This document shows, piece after piece, positions 36,790 to 45,237 of a DNA stretch of 64,000 nucleotides (the stretch's first letter is position 1; each line of letters opens with the position of its first letter). The notes under the pieces are model-generated. The model ran no database searches, had not been told where the DNA came from, and saw nothing but the letters and a program-made list of their open reading frames with translations. Source of the stretch: Symsagittifera roscoffensis (Eukaryota > Xenacoelomorpha > Acoela > Convolutidae); NCBI RefSeq assembly GCF_963678635.1, contig NC_087064.1:84191847-84255846 (forward strand), read 5' to 3'. The translations under genes were made by a program, and so were the position numbers.

Positions 36790-37070
36790 AATTGTGAGAT
36801 ATATTGAGTTGGAAAGTTTCTGAAACCGATCTTTTTATCAGTGTACTGCTTTTTGAAACAAATAAATTTTTTCGGTTCATTTGATGAATTAAAAATGCAT
36901 CAGCTGAGTTAACTTTTTACTAATCAAATGTCAAATCACATACGATTTTATACTGCTACCGCAGCCTACCGATTCAAAATTGCCACCGAAAGTAGCATTT
37001 TTATTTGCGAATTAGAGTGGAAAAAAGAAAGTCCGTACTATTACTTTTTGCTTCGCAAGTGTAATAAAGA
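36790..37070 (-). repeat. SINE family B copy, right part
   Basis: Continues the family B sequence: aaattgtgagatatattgag, aaacaaataaattttttcgg, aattgccaccgaaagtagca and tttgcgaattagagtgg. Confidence 0.65.
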
Positions 37071-37199
37071 AACAACACAGAAACCAACTGACACAACTTC
37101 AGACATTGAAAAAATTTTTAAAAAAAAACTGAAAAACAACGTACAAAAAATTAAGCAAACGAACGATAGCGCGACATCTATACCTTTCCAAAAGGAAAA

Positions 37200-37300
37200 C
37201 TTACAATATCCAAAACAAAGACTCGAGAAATGACTCGAACACCAGACCTTTACTGAGCCAAGCATGTGCGTTACCTCTTCGCTAAGCGGGCACAGATTGC
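37200..37300 (-). repeat. tRNA-like SINE head
   Basis: On the minus strand it runs tgcccgcttagcgaagaggt ... GGTGTTCGAGTCA. The A-box and B-box regions are spaced as in a tRNA with an elongated anticodon arm. Downstream sequence does not form an acceptor stem. Confidence 0.6.
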
Positions 37301-37561
37301 AACAAGAACTTGAACAGCTGTTTCAGTAAACAGATAATCCTTCAAGCCCTTTCGTTAAATTAAACACAAACTGTTTTTGAAACTATAACTTTATGGTGCC
37401 GAAGAATTACTTTTTGATCTCGTGAAACTACATAAGACAACTACAGAAGATAGTTGGTTCAATTAGGTGGAGCTTATTTGAACTGCGCATCAAAATCTTT
37501 CGGTCCTCAGTAATAAACCATGTTTAGAAAGTGTCCCTATTGAGTGACTGGATTAACTCAC

Positions 37562-37796
37562 ATACTCGAACACTAGTATTAAACAAACAACGGCCAGCAC
37601 GTTGTGGTCACTAAATACTTGGGAATAATAATCATCATAATAATAGTAATCATCGTCATCGTTGGTTTTCCAGCCTCTTCTTGGATTCGAAGGTGCAGTG
37701 AGAAAAGCCAAAGGCGGCCATATTCTCCATAGTGATAGATTTGAACGAATGTGTGGTGTGCGAATATTCATTGACAAGATAGAGTTTCGACAACCA
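37562..37796 (-). CDS. Candidate orphan internal exon, unknown gene
   Basis: 235 bp stretch with a good acceptor (aatgcaattacag) and a consensus donor (gagtat|gtgagt) on the minus strand. It is open in one frame throughout: GCRNSILSMNIRT ... a run of Asp and Tyr codons (DDDDYYYYDDYY) ... VLAVVCLILVFEY, which could be a short hydrophobic segment. I do not recognise the protein and found no partner exons nearby. It could be a real exon of an unplaced gene on this strand or a chance frame. Confidence 0.3.
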
Positions 37797-38520
37797 CTGT
37801 AATTGCATTTCAATAGTTTTTTTAATTAACTACGGTACCTACTCCAACTTAACAAAAACAGAGCTGCACTTTGCAAACTTTGCAAAAACGAGCCAAAAAA
37901 CATCACAAGGGATCTTTGAGAACGTAAAACAAAAAGACAAAATAAAATAAGAAAAGTAACCTTTGAAACATAAATAAAAAATTAACTTTCTACTCAGCAT
38001 TCTTTAAATGTGGAGACCCCTCAAAACACGAAATATCTCCTTCATAGAACCCAGCCCTAGAAAATTGACCTCCACTCGAAGAACATTGAGCCCCTCAAAA
38101 CTTAGGGGATGTGCATGGAACCGATCGAAACTTTTACACCGTTGAACTTGAACCCTAAATTTGAAAAATAAACGCTGTTTTTAATACAAACACAAACTGC
38201 CTGAAATAAGTTAAAAAGATACGATTAATCAGAAGTGATACAAACTTGGGGAGCACAATGATAAAACGCTGTTCTGTCCAGTCCTTCTCCTCTCCCTCGA
38301 AGTAAATTCTATACCTTTCCAAAATCCCCCCCCCCCCCCTCCTCCCCCGCGAACGAACTAAGCTGTTGAGTATGGAATATGGAATTTGAACAACTCACGT
38401 CGAGATTAGTAGCGCATACCTTCAACCACCTACCCATTCCATGACACTTATAACAAAACAAATGTCAGTTAATCGCCTACCAAATAGTATTTGAGCTGTA
38501 AACAGATGAGAAGATACTTA
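37797..38520. other. Intergenic with poly-C tract
   Basis: No gene seen. A run of about a dozen C followed by a C/T tract lies at ~38327-38347. Confidence 0.5.
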
Positions 38521-38522
38521 AG

Positions 38523-38960
38523 AACATAGCCACTCGAAGATTGGAAAAGAGTAATGAACGCAAGTAACCATAAAAAACACTGACTTTCTTGAAAAATCTC
38601 AACTTTCGAATTTCAAAGAAAAAAATAGATGCTCTTTAAGCTCTTTGAATTTCTGCAACGGTTTGATTGGCACTTTTTTGATAACATGAAAACTTGAGAA
38701 AACTGGATCAACAGGTAAAGTTTTTATTCCGCGGGAAATCTAAAAACTAAATTCCACTTTGTAAATTAGAAATGAATCACAAATTTTGGCGCCATTTGCA
38801 CGTTCGTGTTTCGAGAGTGCTATTCACGTCACTTTCAGCAGATGAATTTCAATTGAACTCAAAACGTGCGTTATAACTAAGTGCATCAACATTTTTAGGC
38901 TTTTTCCTTAAAAAAAATCAGCAAGACCTATATAAGAGAGTCTTCAATACGTTCATTACT
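38523..38960. repeat. Dispersed repeat family A copy
   Basis: Full-length copy from catagccactcgaagattgg to cctatataagagagtcttca, including attccgcgggaaatctaaaa and ttcgtgtttcgagagtgc. Confidence 0.7.
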
Positions 38961-39000
38961 CAAAGCTGCCAATTTGGATTGAGAAAACAATCGGATTATT

Positions 39001-39062
39001 AAAGAAAAATCTGCATAAGCAAATGCTTGTGTTACAATAAGCATTTGCTTTGAAATTTCTTT
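39001..39062. other. Short stem-loop
   Basis: agcaaatgctt (39018-39028) pairs perfectly with aagcatttgct (39039-39049) around a ~10 nt loop. Flanking aaagaaa/tttcttt extends the stem after small bulges, and outer gattgag/ctcaatc can add a further segment. The size is compatible with a small-RNA hairpin, but no conservation can be judged from one sequence. Confidence 0.4.
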
Positions 39063-39412
39063 CTCAGCTCAATCATCATTGCAGAGATTTTCTATTTATA
39101 CTTAATATCTATTCTTGATTTTGAGCTTCTGAAAACATTTAGCTTGCTCGCTGGTTAAAGTCTTCTTCGGGCGTTACTGAGGCTGTAGAACATGTTGGAA
39201 AAAACAGTAATTGCAATTTGAACCGGCTGCAATAAAATTAATAGACCCGCTAAGAGGTCCTAGCGAATTTTTCTGCCAAACAGAATTTCTGCAGAGTAAT
39301 TTCTCAAAATGTTTCATCAATAAAATGGTCACCATCTCAGTGGGCTTTGGCTTAAAGATGCAAAAAATAAGCTTAATAACTTAGACAAGAGAAGGTCAGA
39401 ATAGTATACAAG

Positions 39413-39800
39413 ATGCGAAGCGGAGTTTCGCACAACTTTCGATGCAACACAAAAAAAATAAAACCATAAGAAAGCAAAAAAATGAACAAGTTATAAATAA
39501 CACTGAACAGCACTTTTGCATTTGCAACTACAATGAAAGTTGCTAACAGCATAAAAAATAATAGATGTGGCAACTAAGCCGACAATTTTTGAGCAGACGC
39601 AAATTTAGCAGCAAAAAAAAAAGATTTTACGAATAAAAATTTTCAAATCTTTCAAATCCAACCCAGAAATGAGAAATAACAACACTTCCACTTGTAACAA
39701 GCAAGAATTTTTTATACAAACTAGAAAAAAAAACAAGTTCCACCGAGACTCGAACTTCAGACCTTATATTGGAAAGGAGCCTGGAAGATGTTAATGTTCA
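39413..39800 (-). repeat. SINE family C fragment
   Basis: Begins atgcgaagcggagtttcgca, includes gtggcaactaagccgacaat and a degraded tRNA-like block near 39735-39785 (gagactcgaacttcagacc). Confidence 0.55.
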
Positions 39801-40299
39801 ATAATAAAAGATTTGTATTCAGAACAGAATAAAGAAAAAAATGTGAGCCAACAAAACTGCTGTTGTCATGAAAAAAAATTTGAGCCATAAAGTTATAAGT
39901 GTTTACGAACCATATAAAAGCATAACAAAAAATTTTACTTTCGAAACTATGCCATATAATTTGAGCCGAAACCGTTTAATCGAAAATAATACCGAAAAAA
40001 ATCACAAATTACAGAGCTTTCAATTATAGTTAAAGCAACTGTTATCTTTAAAAAACCTACGCTATGGAAAGTAAGCCCATTAAATACTTACCAGATACTA
40101 TAAACTGCACTTCGGGGAAAATATAAACTGGGTAAATGGATCGAGGCAAACTAGGACGAAAACCACTACATCATTTTTTTTCAAGTATTATATTTATAAT
40201 GATGGTAGTTCACTTAAATTATCAAGAAATTAAACATGTCAGCAGAGTGCAAGTCAGCAGTCGTGAAATTCACCATTTCCACTTAAATTGACCATTCTG

Positions 40300-40745
40300 T
40301 GAACAAATTTATTTACGGGAAATAACGTAATGGAAATCGACACAAAATTTTTTTAGAACTTTTTTTCAAACTTTCAAACTTTGAAGAAAAATGTCAGGTT
40401 TAATCTCTTTGAACTCCATAATCATTTTGAGAATGACACTTTTCTGCTAAAATAAACCCAATTTAAAAAACAACGATGAATGGGTAAATTTTTTATTCCG
40501 CTGGGAAATCTAATTCTTTTTTGCGCCGTTTCGGCTTTCGTAATCGGAGATCGCAATTTAGAAAACTTTTTAGCAGATGAATTTGTATTGCACTCAAAAA
40601 GTGCAAACATACCTAAGTGCTTTCATAAACAAATGTATGATTGCATTTCTGTAGTTATTAAAAAGTTTCAAGACTTTTTCCAGACAACTAAACAAACAAA
40701 AAACCTTCAAGACCTATATAAAAGAAAACCACTTCGTTCTCTAAC
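40300..40745. repeat. Dispersed repeat family A copy
   Basis: Recognisable from tttgaagaaaaatgtcaggt through ttattccgctgggaaatcta to cctatataaaagaaaaccac. Confidence 0.65.
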
Positions 40746-41232
40746 ACTTCACAAAAAAAAACCGCTGGAGTTTCTACCTTCAATTAGCTAAAGTTAGTTT
40801 ACAGTAATTAACTATAAATTAACGCAAACTTATTTTTTCATTTTTACACCAAACTTGTTGATATAAGCATCTGAGTAAGGTAGGATAACTAAGTACGAGA
40901 CAGCAAGGGAATAAACAAAACATGTGATGTTTGTCAGTTGCCTTAGTTTTTCTCTACAACTAGATGATTCAGTAGCTGAAGAAGTAGCGTTTAAAAAGAA
41001 AAAGTAGCTTTAAAAAACAGAAAAGGCGAGAAAACATATTAAGTTTTGAAAAACATCCCTCTGCGGCACACAGACATCGAGCTCAACCGTTCAAGCCGAC
41101 AACCATACATAACTATGCTACTGACACTTGAAGAGCCGAAACATTAGCCACTGATAAAGCGGAGAATACATGCTAAACTGCCAATACTATGGTGTGCAAT
41201 CTGCAAGCATACAACTTTCACAGCATACCAGT
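40746..41232. other. Left flank of the BEL element
   Basis: No gene seen. The part from ~41070 to 41227 resembles degraded family B sequence (gataaagcggagaatacatg ... aaactgccaatactatggt). The last five bases (41228-41232, ccagt) form the BEL target-site duplication. Confidence 0.5.
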
Positions 41233-41673
41233 TATGCTCGCTAATCTCCAAAACTGATCCAAATTCGTTAAATTAATAAGAGATATTTCTCGGCAAATAA
41301 CTCGGTCAATAAATTAATTTCGGCATTATTTCTATTGATCTGAACATCATATAACATTTTTATCATCTGCCAGTTTTTGGTACAAATCGGCGCAAGCTAG
41401 CCACAAGAACCGGTCGGTAATGTCCTTGAGACAAATTGCTCTTTTTGGCGGTCAACCTTAATCAAGGCTGAACCGAATTAGAACCAAAAAACAGTTAAAA
41501 TAGGATGTAACCCCCGTTTTTAGTATATTAATACATGGGCAGGTGGGGGACTCGAACCTACGTCAACTGTTAACCTATATAATCGGCGTTAGCTTAGGCC
41601 ACTCGGCCAACTGTGCTTATTTTATATGCATCTATACTTGTTTTATTCTATACTCTTGTTTTGCATTGCAACA
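41233..41673 (-). repeat. BEL 3' LTR
   Basis: 441 bp, same length as the LTR at 49901. On the minus strand it starts TGTTGCAATGC. It contains TATAAAA (41620-41626) and an adjacent tRNA-like segment (41536-41614). The pol frame runs into it and stops at 41643. Confidence 0.95.
41536..41614 (-). promoter_or_regulatory. tRNA-like segment with A and B boxes in the 3' LTR
   Basis: The minus strand has the A box TGGCCGAGTGG (41599-41609) and B box GGTTCGAGTCC (41548-41558) with ~40 bp between them, as in tRNA-Leu/Ser-like genes. A TATA box, TATAAAA, sits just upstream (41620-41626). The acceptor-stem ends do not pair well, so it is not an intact tRNA gene. It may be an internal RNA polymerase III promoter or a SINE absorbed into the LTR. 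Confidence 0.7.
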
Positions 41674-44600
41674 TCCTCCCCCCCCCCCCCCCCTGAAGAA
41701 GGAAGAACCGGAGCGAGCTTAACGGTCGGCCGCGTGACTTCACGGGTTGCGGTCCTGACAAGGGCGGATCGGGCGCAACCGTCCTGTCCGTAGTTTAGCT
41801 TGACGATTCGGGCGAGAGGGTAGTACCCACGCGGACTATCGGGCTCAATCACCCACACGAGATCGCCTGTTTTAAGAGTGAAGTCAGAATGAGTGTGCCA
41901 CTTGACACGCTTATTCAGCGAGGGAACATATTCTCGAAGCCAACGAGACCAAATCGCGTTAGCATATGACTGCGCTCGCGCGTACCTTTTCTTGTGATCG
42001 AAGTGCTCCCCGGGTAAAAGCGAAGGAAAGCTTGTGGCATGTTGTCCAAGCAAAAAATGGTTTGGGGTTAACGCTTCTAACTCACGTGAATCGGTACTAA
42101 CGGGAGTGATTGGCCTCGAATTCAAAGCCTGTTCAACTAAGCAGAGTGTTGTTCCTAACACCTCTTCAGTGACTCGCCTACTGCCTAGGATATCGTACAG
42201 CACGCGCTTCACGCTTCGGACGAGGCGTTCCCAGGAGCCGCCATGATGGGGCGCGCCTGGCGGGTTAAATTTCCAAGTAACACCTTTGTGTGCAAAAATG
42301 GTCGGAGCCATGCCATTCCAGCTCTTGATGCAGGCAAGTAATTCCTTTTCCGCACCAACGAAGTTCGTGCCATTATCCGACCAGATTGTGCTTGGCGTAC
42401 CACGGCGCGCAACGAACCGTTCAATGCCCATGACACACGAACTGGTGTCCAGAGACGGTACAATCTCAAGGTGTACAGCCCTGGTGGTGAGGCAAGTAAA
42501 AAGAAATCCCCATCTTTTTTCCGTGCTTCTGCGAACCGGAACGTAAAGCGGTCCAAAGTAATCCACCCCCGTATGATTGAAGGGTGGTTGCTTATATCCG
42601 AGACGTTCGACAGGTAAATCGGACATAATTGGCTGGATGGTGCTTGCTTTGCGTTTACGGCATGTCACATATTGATTTTCGACAGACCGAAGTAGTCGAC
42701 GCAACCCAAGTATTGCATATTTCATATTTAAAACGGAGCGCATGTAATCTAATCCTTGATGAAAATGCTCATCGTGGAGGCTGCGGGCCAACAAACGAAC
42801 TAAGGTATGTCGGGCGTCGAGTATTTTTGGGTGCTTAGTATCAAACTCGGTATTCACTAAGCGCACAATCCGTCCGGTGGAACGAATGATACCAGCGGGA
42901 TCGATAAATGGCGAGTATGTGGCAATTTTACTACTATTCTTAATAGGTTTGTCAGCGGTGAGTGTTTTTAACTCAACGGGGAAAGATTCCATCTGAGCAA
43001 GATGAATCAGTTTGCTTTCTGCAATATCAAGTTCAGTTGGGTCGGTGATTTGTAAGTCCTTACCACGAAAATGCTTATGTGAAGGCAACATCCTCAACAT
43101 GAAAGCGACTACTCGTTTAAATCTTGTAAAGGAACTGAACCTTTCCCAATTGAACCAGTGTTCGGGATGTTTGATTGATGTGACATCGGTGACGAAGGAA
43201 GATGATGTCTCCAAGCAATTATCAACATCACAAGAAGGACCCTTCAAACGAATTTTATTGATTACACGTTCGTCGGGTATAAACGGCCAATCAGTAGTCC
43301 TGAGAATGCTCGGACCAATAACCCAGCTGCTATCCTTGAGGGCTTCCGAAGAAATCCCCCGCGTACCGGTATCAGCTGGATTATCGCCGCTAAAAACATG
43401 GTGCCACTCATCAATAGTGGTCGACTCGAGGATTTCGCCGACACGATTAGCGACGAATACAGGTAATTTTTCAGTGGAGTTTAGCCACTGCAAAACTGTT
43501 TTACTATCTGTCCACATAAAGACATGATTAATTGAGACGGTAAGGGCGGTCAGTATATCATCTTTTAGTCGTGTGGCGAGCAGAGCAGCTTGAAGCTCTA
43601 GTTTTGGTATAGATAGCGCTTTCATGGGCGCAACGCGAGCTTTACCAAAGATGAAGGATATTTGAGTTTTATGCGAGCTCGCGAGTCGCGCACGCAAAAA
43701 TCCAACAGCACAGAAAACGTCCTGCGAGCTATCACCGAACATGTGGAGCTCAATTTGATCAACAGGCTCTGTGAAGTAACAACGGGGAATAGTCAATTGT
43801 TCCAAGAGAGGGAGACCGGAGTGCCACTCGAGAAACTTATCTCTTATGTCTTCTGGCAATTCGTCGTCCCAACCCCAACTTTGACCACTGATTTTCCAAA
43901 TATCTTTCAGTAAAAGACGGGCCCTAACTGTGTATGGAGCTACTAACCCAACAGGGTCAAACACAGAAGAGACGAAACTCAAGACGGTTCGTTGAGTTAT
44001 TGCTTTATCGAGAGGACGATCCACGCCTCTGCTAACAACCAATGTGTCTCTCACATGGTCCCACTTAAGACCTAAGACGTGTGATGATTGTTCGGCACCG
44101 TTACATATTTCCTTGATGGGTGAAGATGAGGTTTCGGATTCCTCGGGGTTCATTGCTGAAGTGATTTCATCAGCATTACTGACAAATTTAGTCAAATTAA
44201 ATCCTCCCAATTTTAGTAAGGAAACCAAATCGCGACTAGTTTTAATTGCTTGGGTAACGTTCTCGAATGAATCCAAGTAATCGTCCATGTAAAATTTTTC
44301 ATTTACGACTGAGGCGGCCTCAGGGTATGTGGACATATTATCAGTTGCTGTTTTTTGCAACGCGAAATTGGCGCACGTAGGCGAATCCCGTGCGCCGAAT
44401 ATATGGCGAGTGTACTGATGAACTACCACATCGGAAGTGGTATCCTCCCGCCACAAAAAACGGAGCGAAATTTGATCGCGGGCAAGGACTCCTACCTGGA
44501 GGAACATACCCTCTATATCCGCGGAGACGGCGTACTTGTGTTGACGGAATCGCAAAAGCACAAAAATTAAATTTTGGAGTAGGTCAGGACCCACCAATAA

Positions 44601-44954
44601 GGACTTATTTAAGGATGTGCCATGAAACTTAGAAGCCCCATTAAGGACTCGGCGCACCTTACCCGGCTTATTCGGATTTACGACGGGATGGTGCGGAAGA
44701 TACCACTCGCGATCGGAACGCTTAAGTGGATCATGCGGTTCGACGGTAACGACATAGCCTTTCCTAATGTCCTCTCTAATTGTTTCTGCGTATCTTTCGC
44801 GCAGCTCAGGGTCTTTACTTAACCTTCTCTCCAATGATTTAAATTGGGCGAGGCATCCCAGGTCGCGGCACCACGAAATCACTATTATTCGGCTCGGAGG
44901 AAACTTTAAACTTGACCCTCTGAGTCTCAACAACGGTGGTCGAATTGAAACCAC
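41643..44954 (-). CDS. BEL pol: reverse transcriptase, RNase H, integrase
   Basis: Uninterrupted frame of ~1100 codons. Its effective start is near CRDLGCLAQFKSLERRL, because the first ~30 residues are out-of-frame protease sequence. RT follows: the QALxRLKSLERRL-type N-terminus, VSADIEGMFLQV, and catalytic FYMDDYL. RNase H: HMFGDSSQDVFCAVGF and MWTDSKTVLQWL. Integrase has a degenerate HHCC-like region, then the DDE residues in GVDYFGPL, IWSDNGTNF and GGSWERLVRSVK, and then the DUF5641-like C-terminal domain (LKTGDLVWV). No stop interrupts it, consistent with recent activity of the pol module. The last codons read through the poly-G polypurine tract (a Gly run) into the 3' LTR. It is expected to be expressed by frameshifting or as a fusion, but the junction with protease looks defective. 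Confidence 0.93.
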   Translation of the reverse strand: MVSIRPPLLRLRGSSLKFPPSRIIVISWCRDLGCLAQFKSLERRLSKDPELRERYAETIREDIRKGYVVTVEPHDPLKRSDREWYLPHHPVVNPNKPGKVRRVLNGASKFHGTSLNKSLLVGPDLLQNLIFVLLRFRQHKYAVSADIEGMFLQVGVLARDQISLRFLWREDTTSDVVVHQYTRHIFGARDSPTCANFALQKTATDNMSTYPEAASVVNEKFYMDDYLDSFENVTQAIKTSRDLVSLLKLGGFNLTKFVSNADEITSAMNPEESETSSSPIKEICNGAEQSSHVLGLKWDHVRDTLVVSRGVDRPLDKAITQRTVLSFVSSVFDPVGLVAPYTVRARLLLKDIWKISGQSWGWDDELPEDIRDKFLEWHSGLPLLEQLTIPRCYFTEPVDQIELHMFGDSSQDVFCAVGFLRARLASSHKTQISFIFGKARVAPMKALSIPKLELQAALLATRLKDDILTALTVSINHVFMWTDSKTVLQWLNSTEKLPVFVANRVGEILESTTIDEWHHVFSGDNPADTGTRGISSEALKDSSWVIGPSILRTTDWPFIPDERVINKIRLKGPSCDVDNCLETSSSFVTDVTSIKHPEHWFNWERFSSFTRFKRVVAFMLRMLPSHKHFRGKDLQITDPTELDIAESKLIHLAQMESFPVELKTLTADKPIKNSSKIATYSPFIDPAGIIRSTGRIVRLVNTEFDTKHPKILDARHTLVRLLARSLHDEHFHQGLDYMRSVLNMKYAILGLRRLLRSVENQYVTCRKRKASTIQPIMSDLPVERLGYKQPPFNHTGVDYFGPLYVPVRRSTEKRWGFLFTCLTTRAVHLEIVPSLDTSSCVMGIERFVARRGTPSTIWSDNGTNFVGAEKELLACIKSWNGMAPTIFAHKGVTWKFNPPGAPHHGGSWERLVRSVKRVLYDILGSRRVTEEVLGTTLCLVEQALNSRPITPVSTDSRELEALTPNHFLLGQHATSFPSLLPGEHFDHKKRYARAQSYANAIWSRWLREYVPSLNKRVKWHTHSDFTLKTGDLVWVIEPDSPRGYYPLARIVKLNYGQDGCARSALVRTATREVTRPTVKLAPVLPSSGGGGGEDVAMQNKSIE
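41674..41693 (-). promoter_or_regulatory. Polypurine tract
   Basis: On the minus strand, 16 consecutive G followed by AGGA immediately precede the 3' LTR. This is the expected priming site for plus-strand DNA synthesis. It lies inside the pol reading frame. Confidence 0.8.
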
Positions 44955-45237
44955 TAATTGACAAGTTAACGGGCTCCCCTACTAAGCCGAGACGGTTTAC
45001 GAGTGACGATGATACCCAGGAGTGAGTCGATGCACTATCACAAAGAACCAACGTCAGGAGACTGGTTACATCCGAGGATACACCAAGTGTTGCAATTGGC
45101 AACAACCCTTTAGAAGATTCAATGTCATGTACATCACTAACAGCGGCATGGGTGGAAGTGTTTTTGTTCTCCTTGGATTTGTTTGTTCCAGCCTTATTCG
45201 AGACATTGAATTTTCCTTCCGAGGAAATATTCTTTCG
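44839..45237 (-). CDS. BEL aspartic protease region (A17-like), frameshifted
   Basis: A frame different from both gag and pol reads LLPIATLGV ... LVLCDSASTHSWVSSSLVNRLGL, then LSISGFNSTT. DSAS replaces the usual DSG/DTG of retropepsins, and the LCDSxSxxSWV pattern is typical of BEL/Pao peptidase A17. It overlaps the end of gag (45066-45237), from which it is entered by a -1 shift. It ends at 44839 soon after SDFVV, without the ~200-residue linker normally found before RT in this family. Confidence 0.75.
   Translation of the reverse strand, partial: RKNISSEGKFNVSNKAGTNKSKENKNTSTHAAVSDVHDIESSKGLLPIATLGVSSDVTSLLTLVLCDSASTHSWVSSSLVNRLGLVGEPVNLSISGFNSTTVVETQRVKFKVSSEPNNSDFVVPRPGMPRPI

Noticed and set aside
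38327-38347. Poly-C tract as a regulatory element
   Set aside because: Simple homopolymer with no associated feature; possibly a replication or assembly artefact.
42034-44961. Several plus-strand frames across the BEL pol region
   Set aside because: Shadows of the long minus-strand RT-RNaseH-integrase frame.
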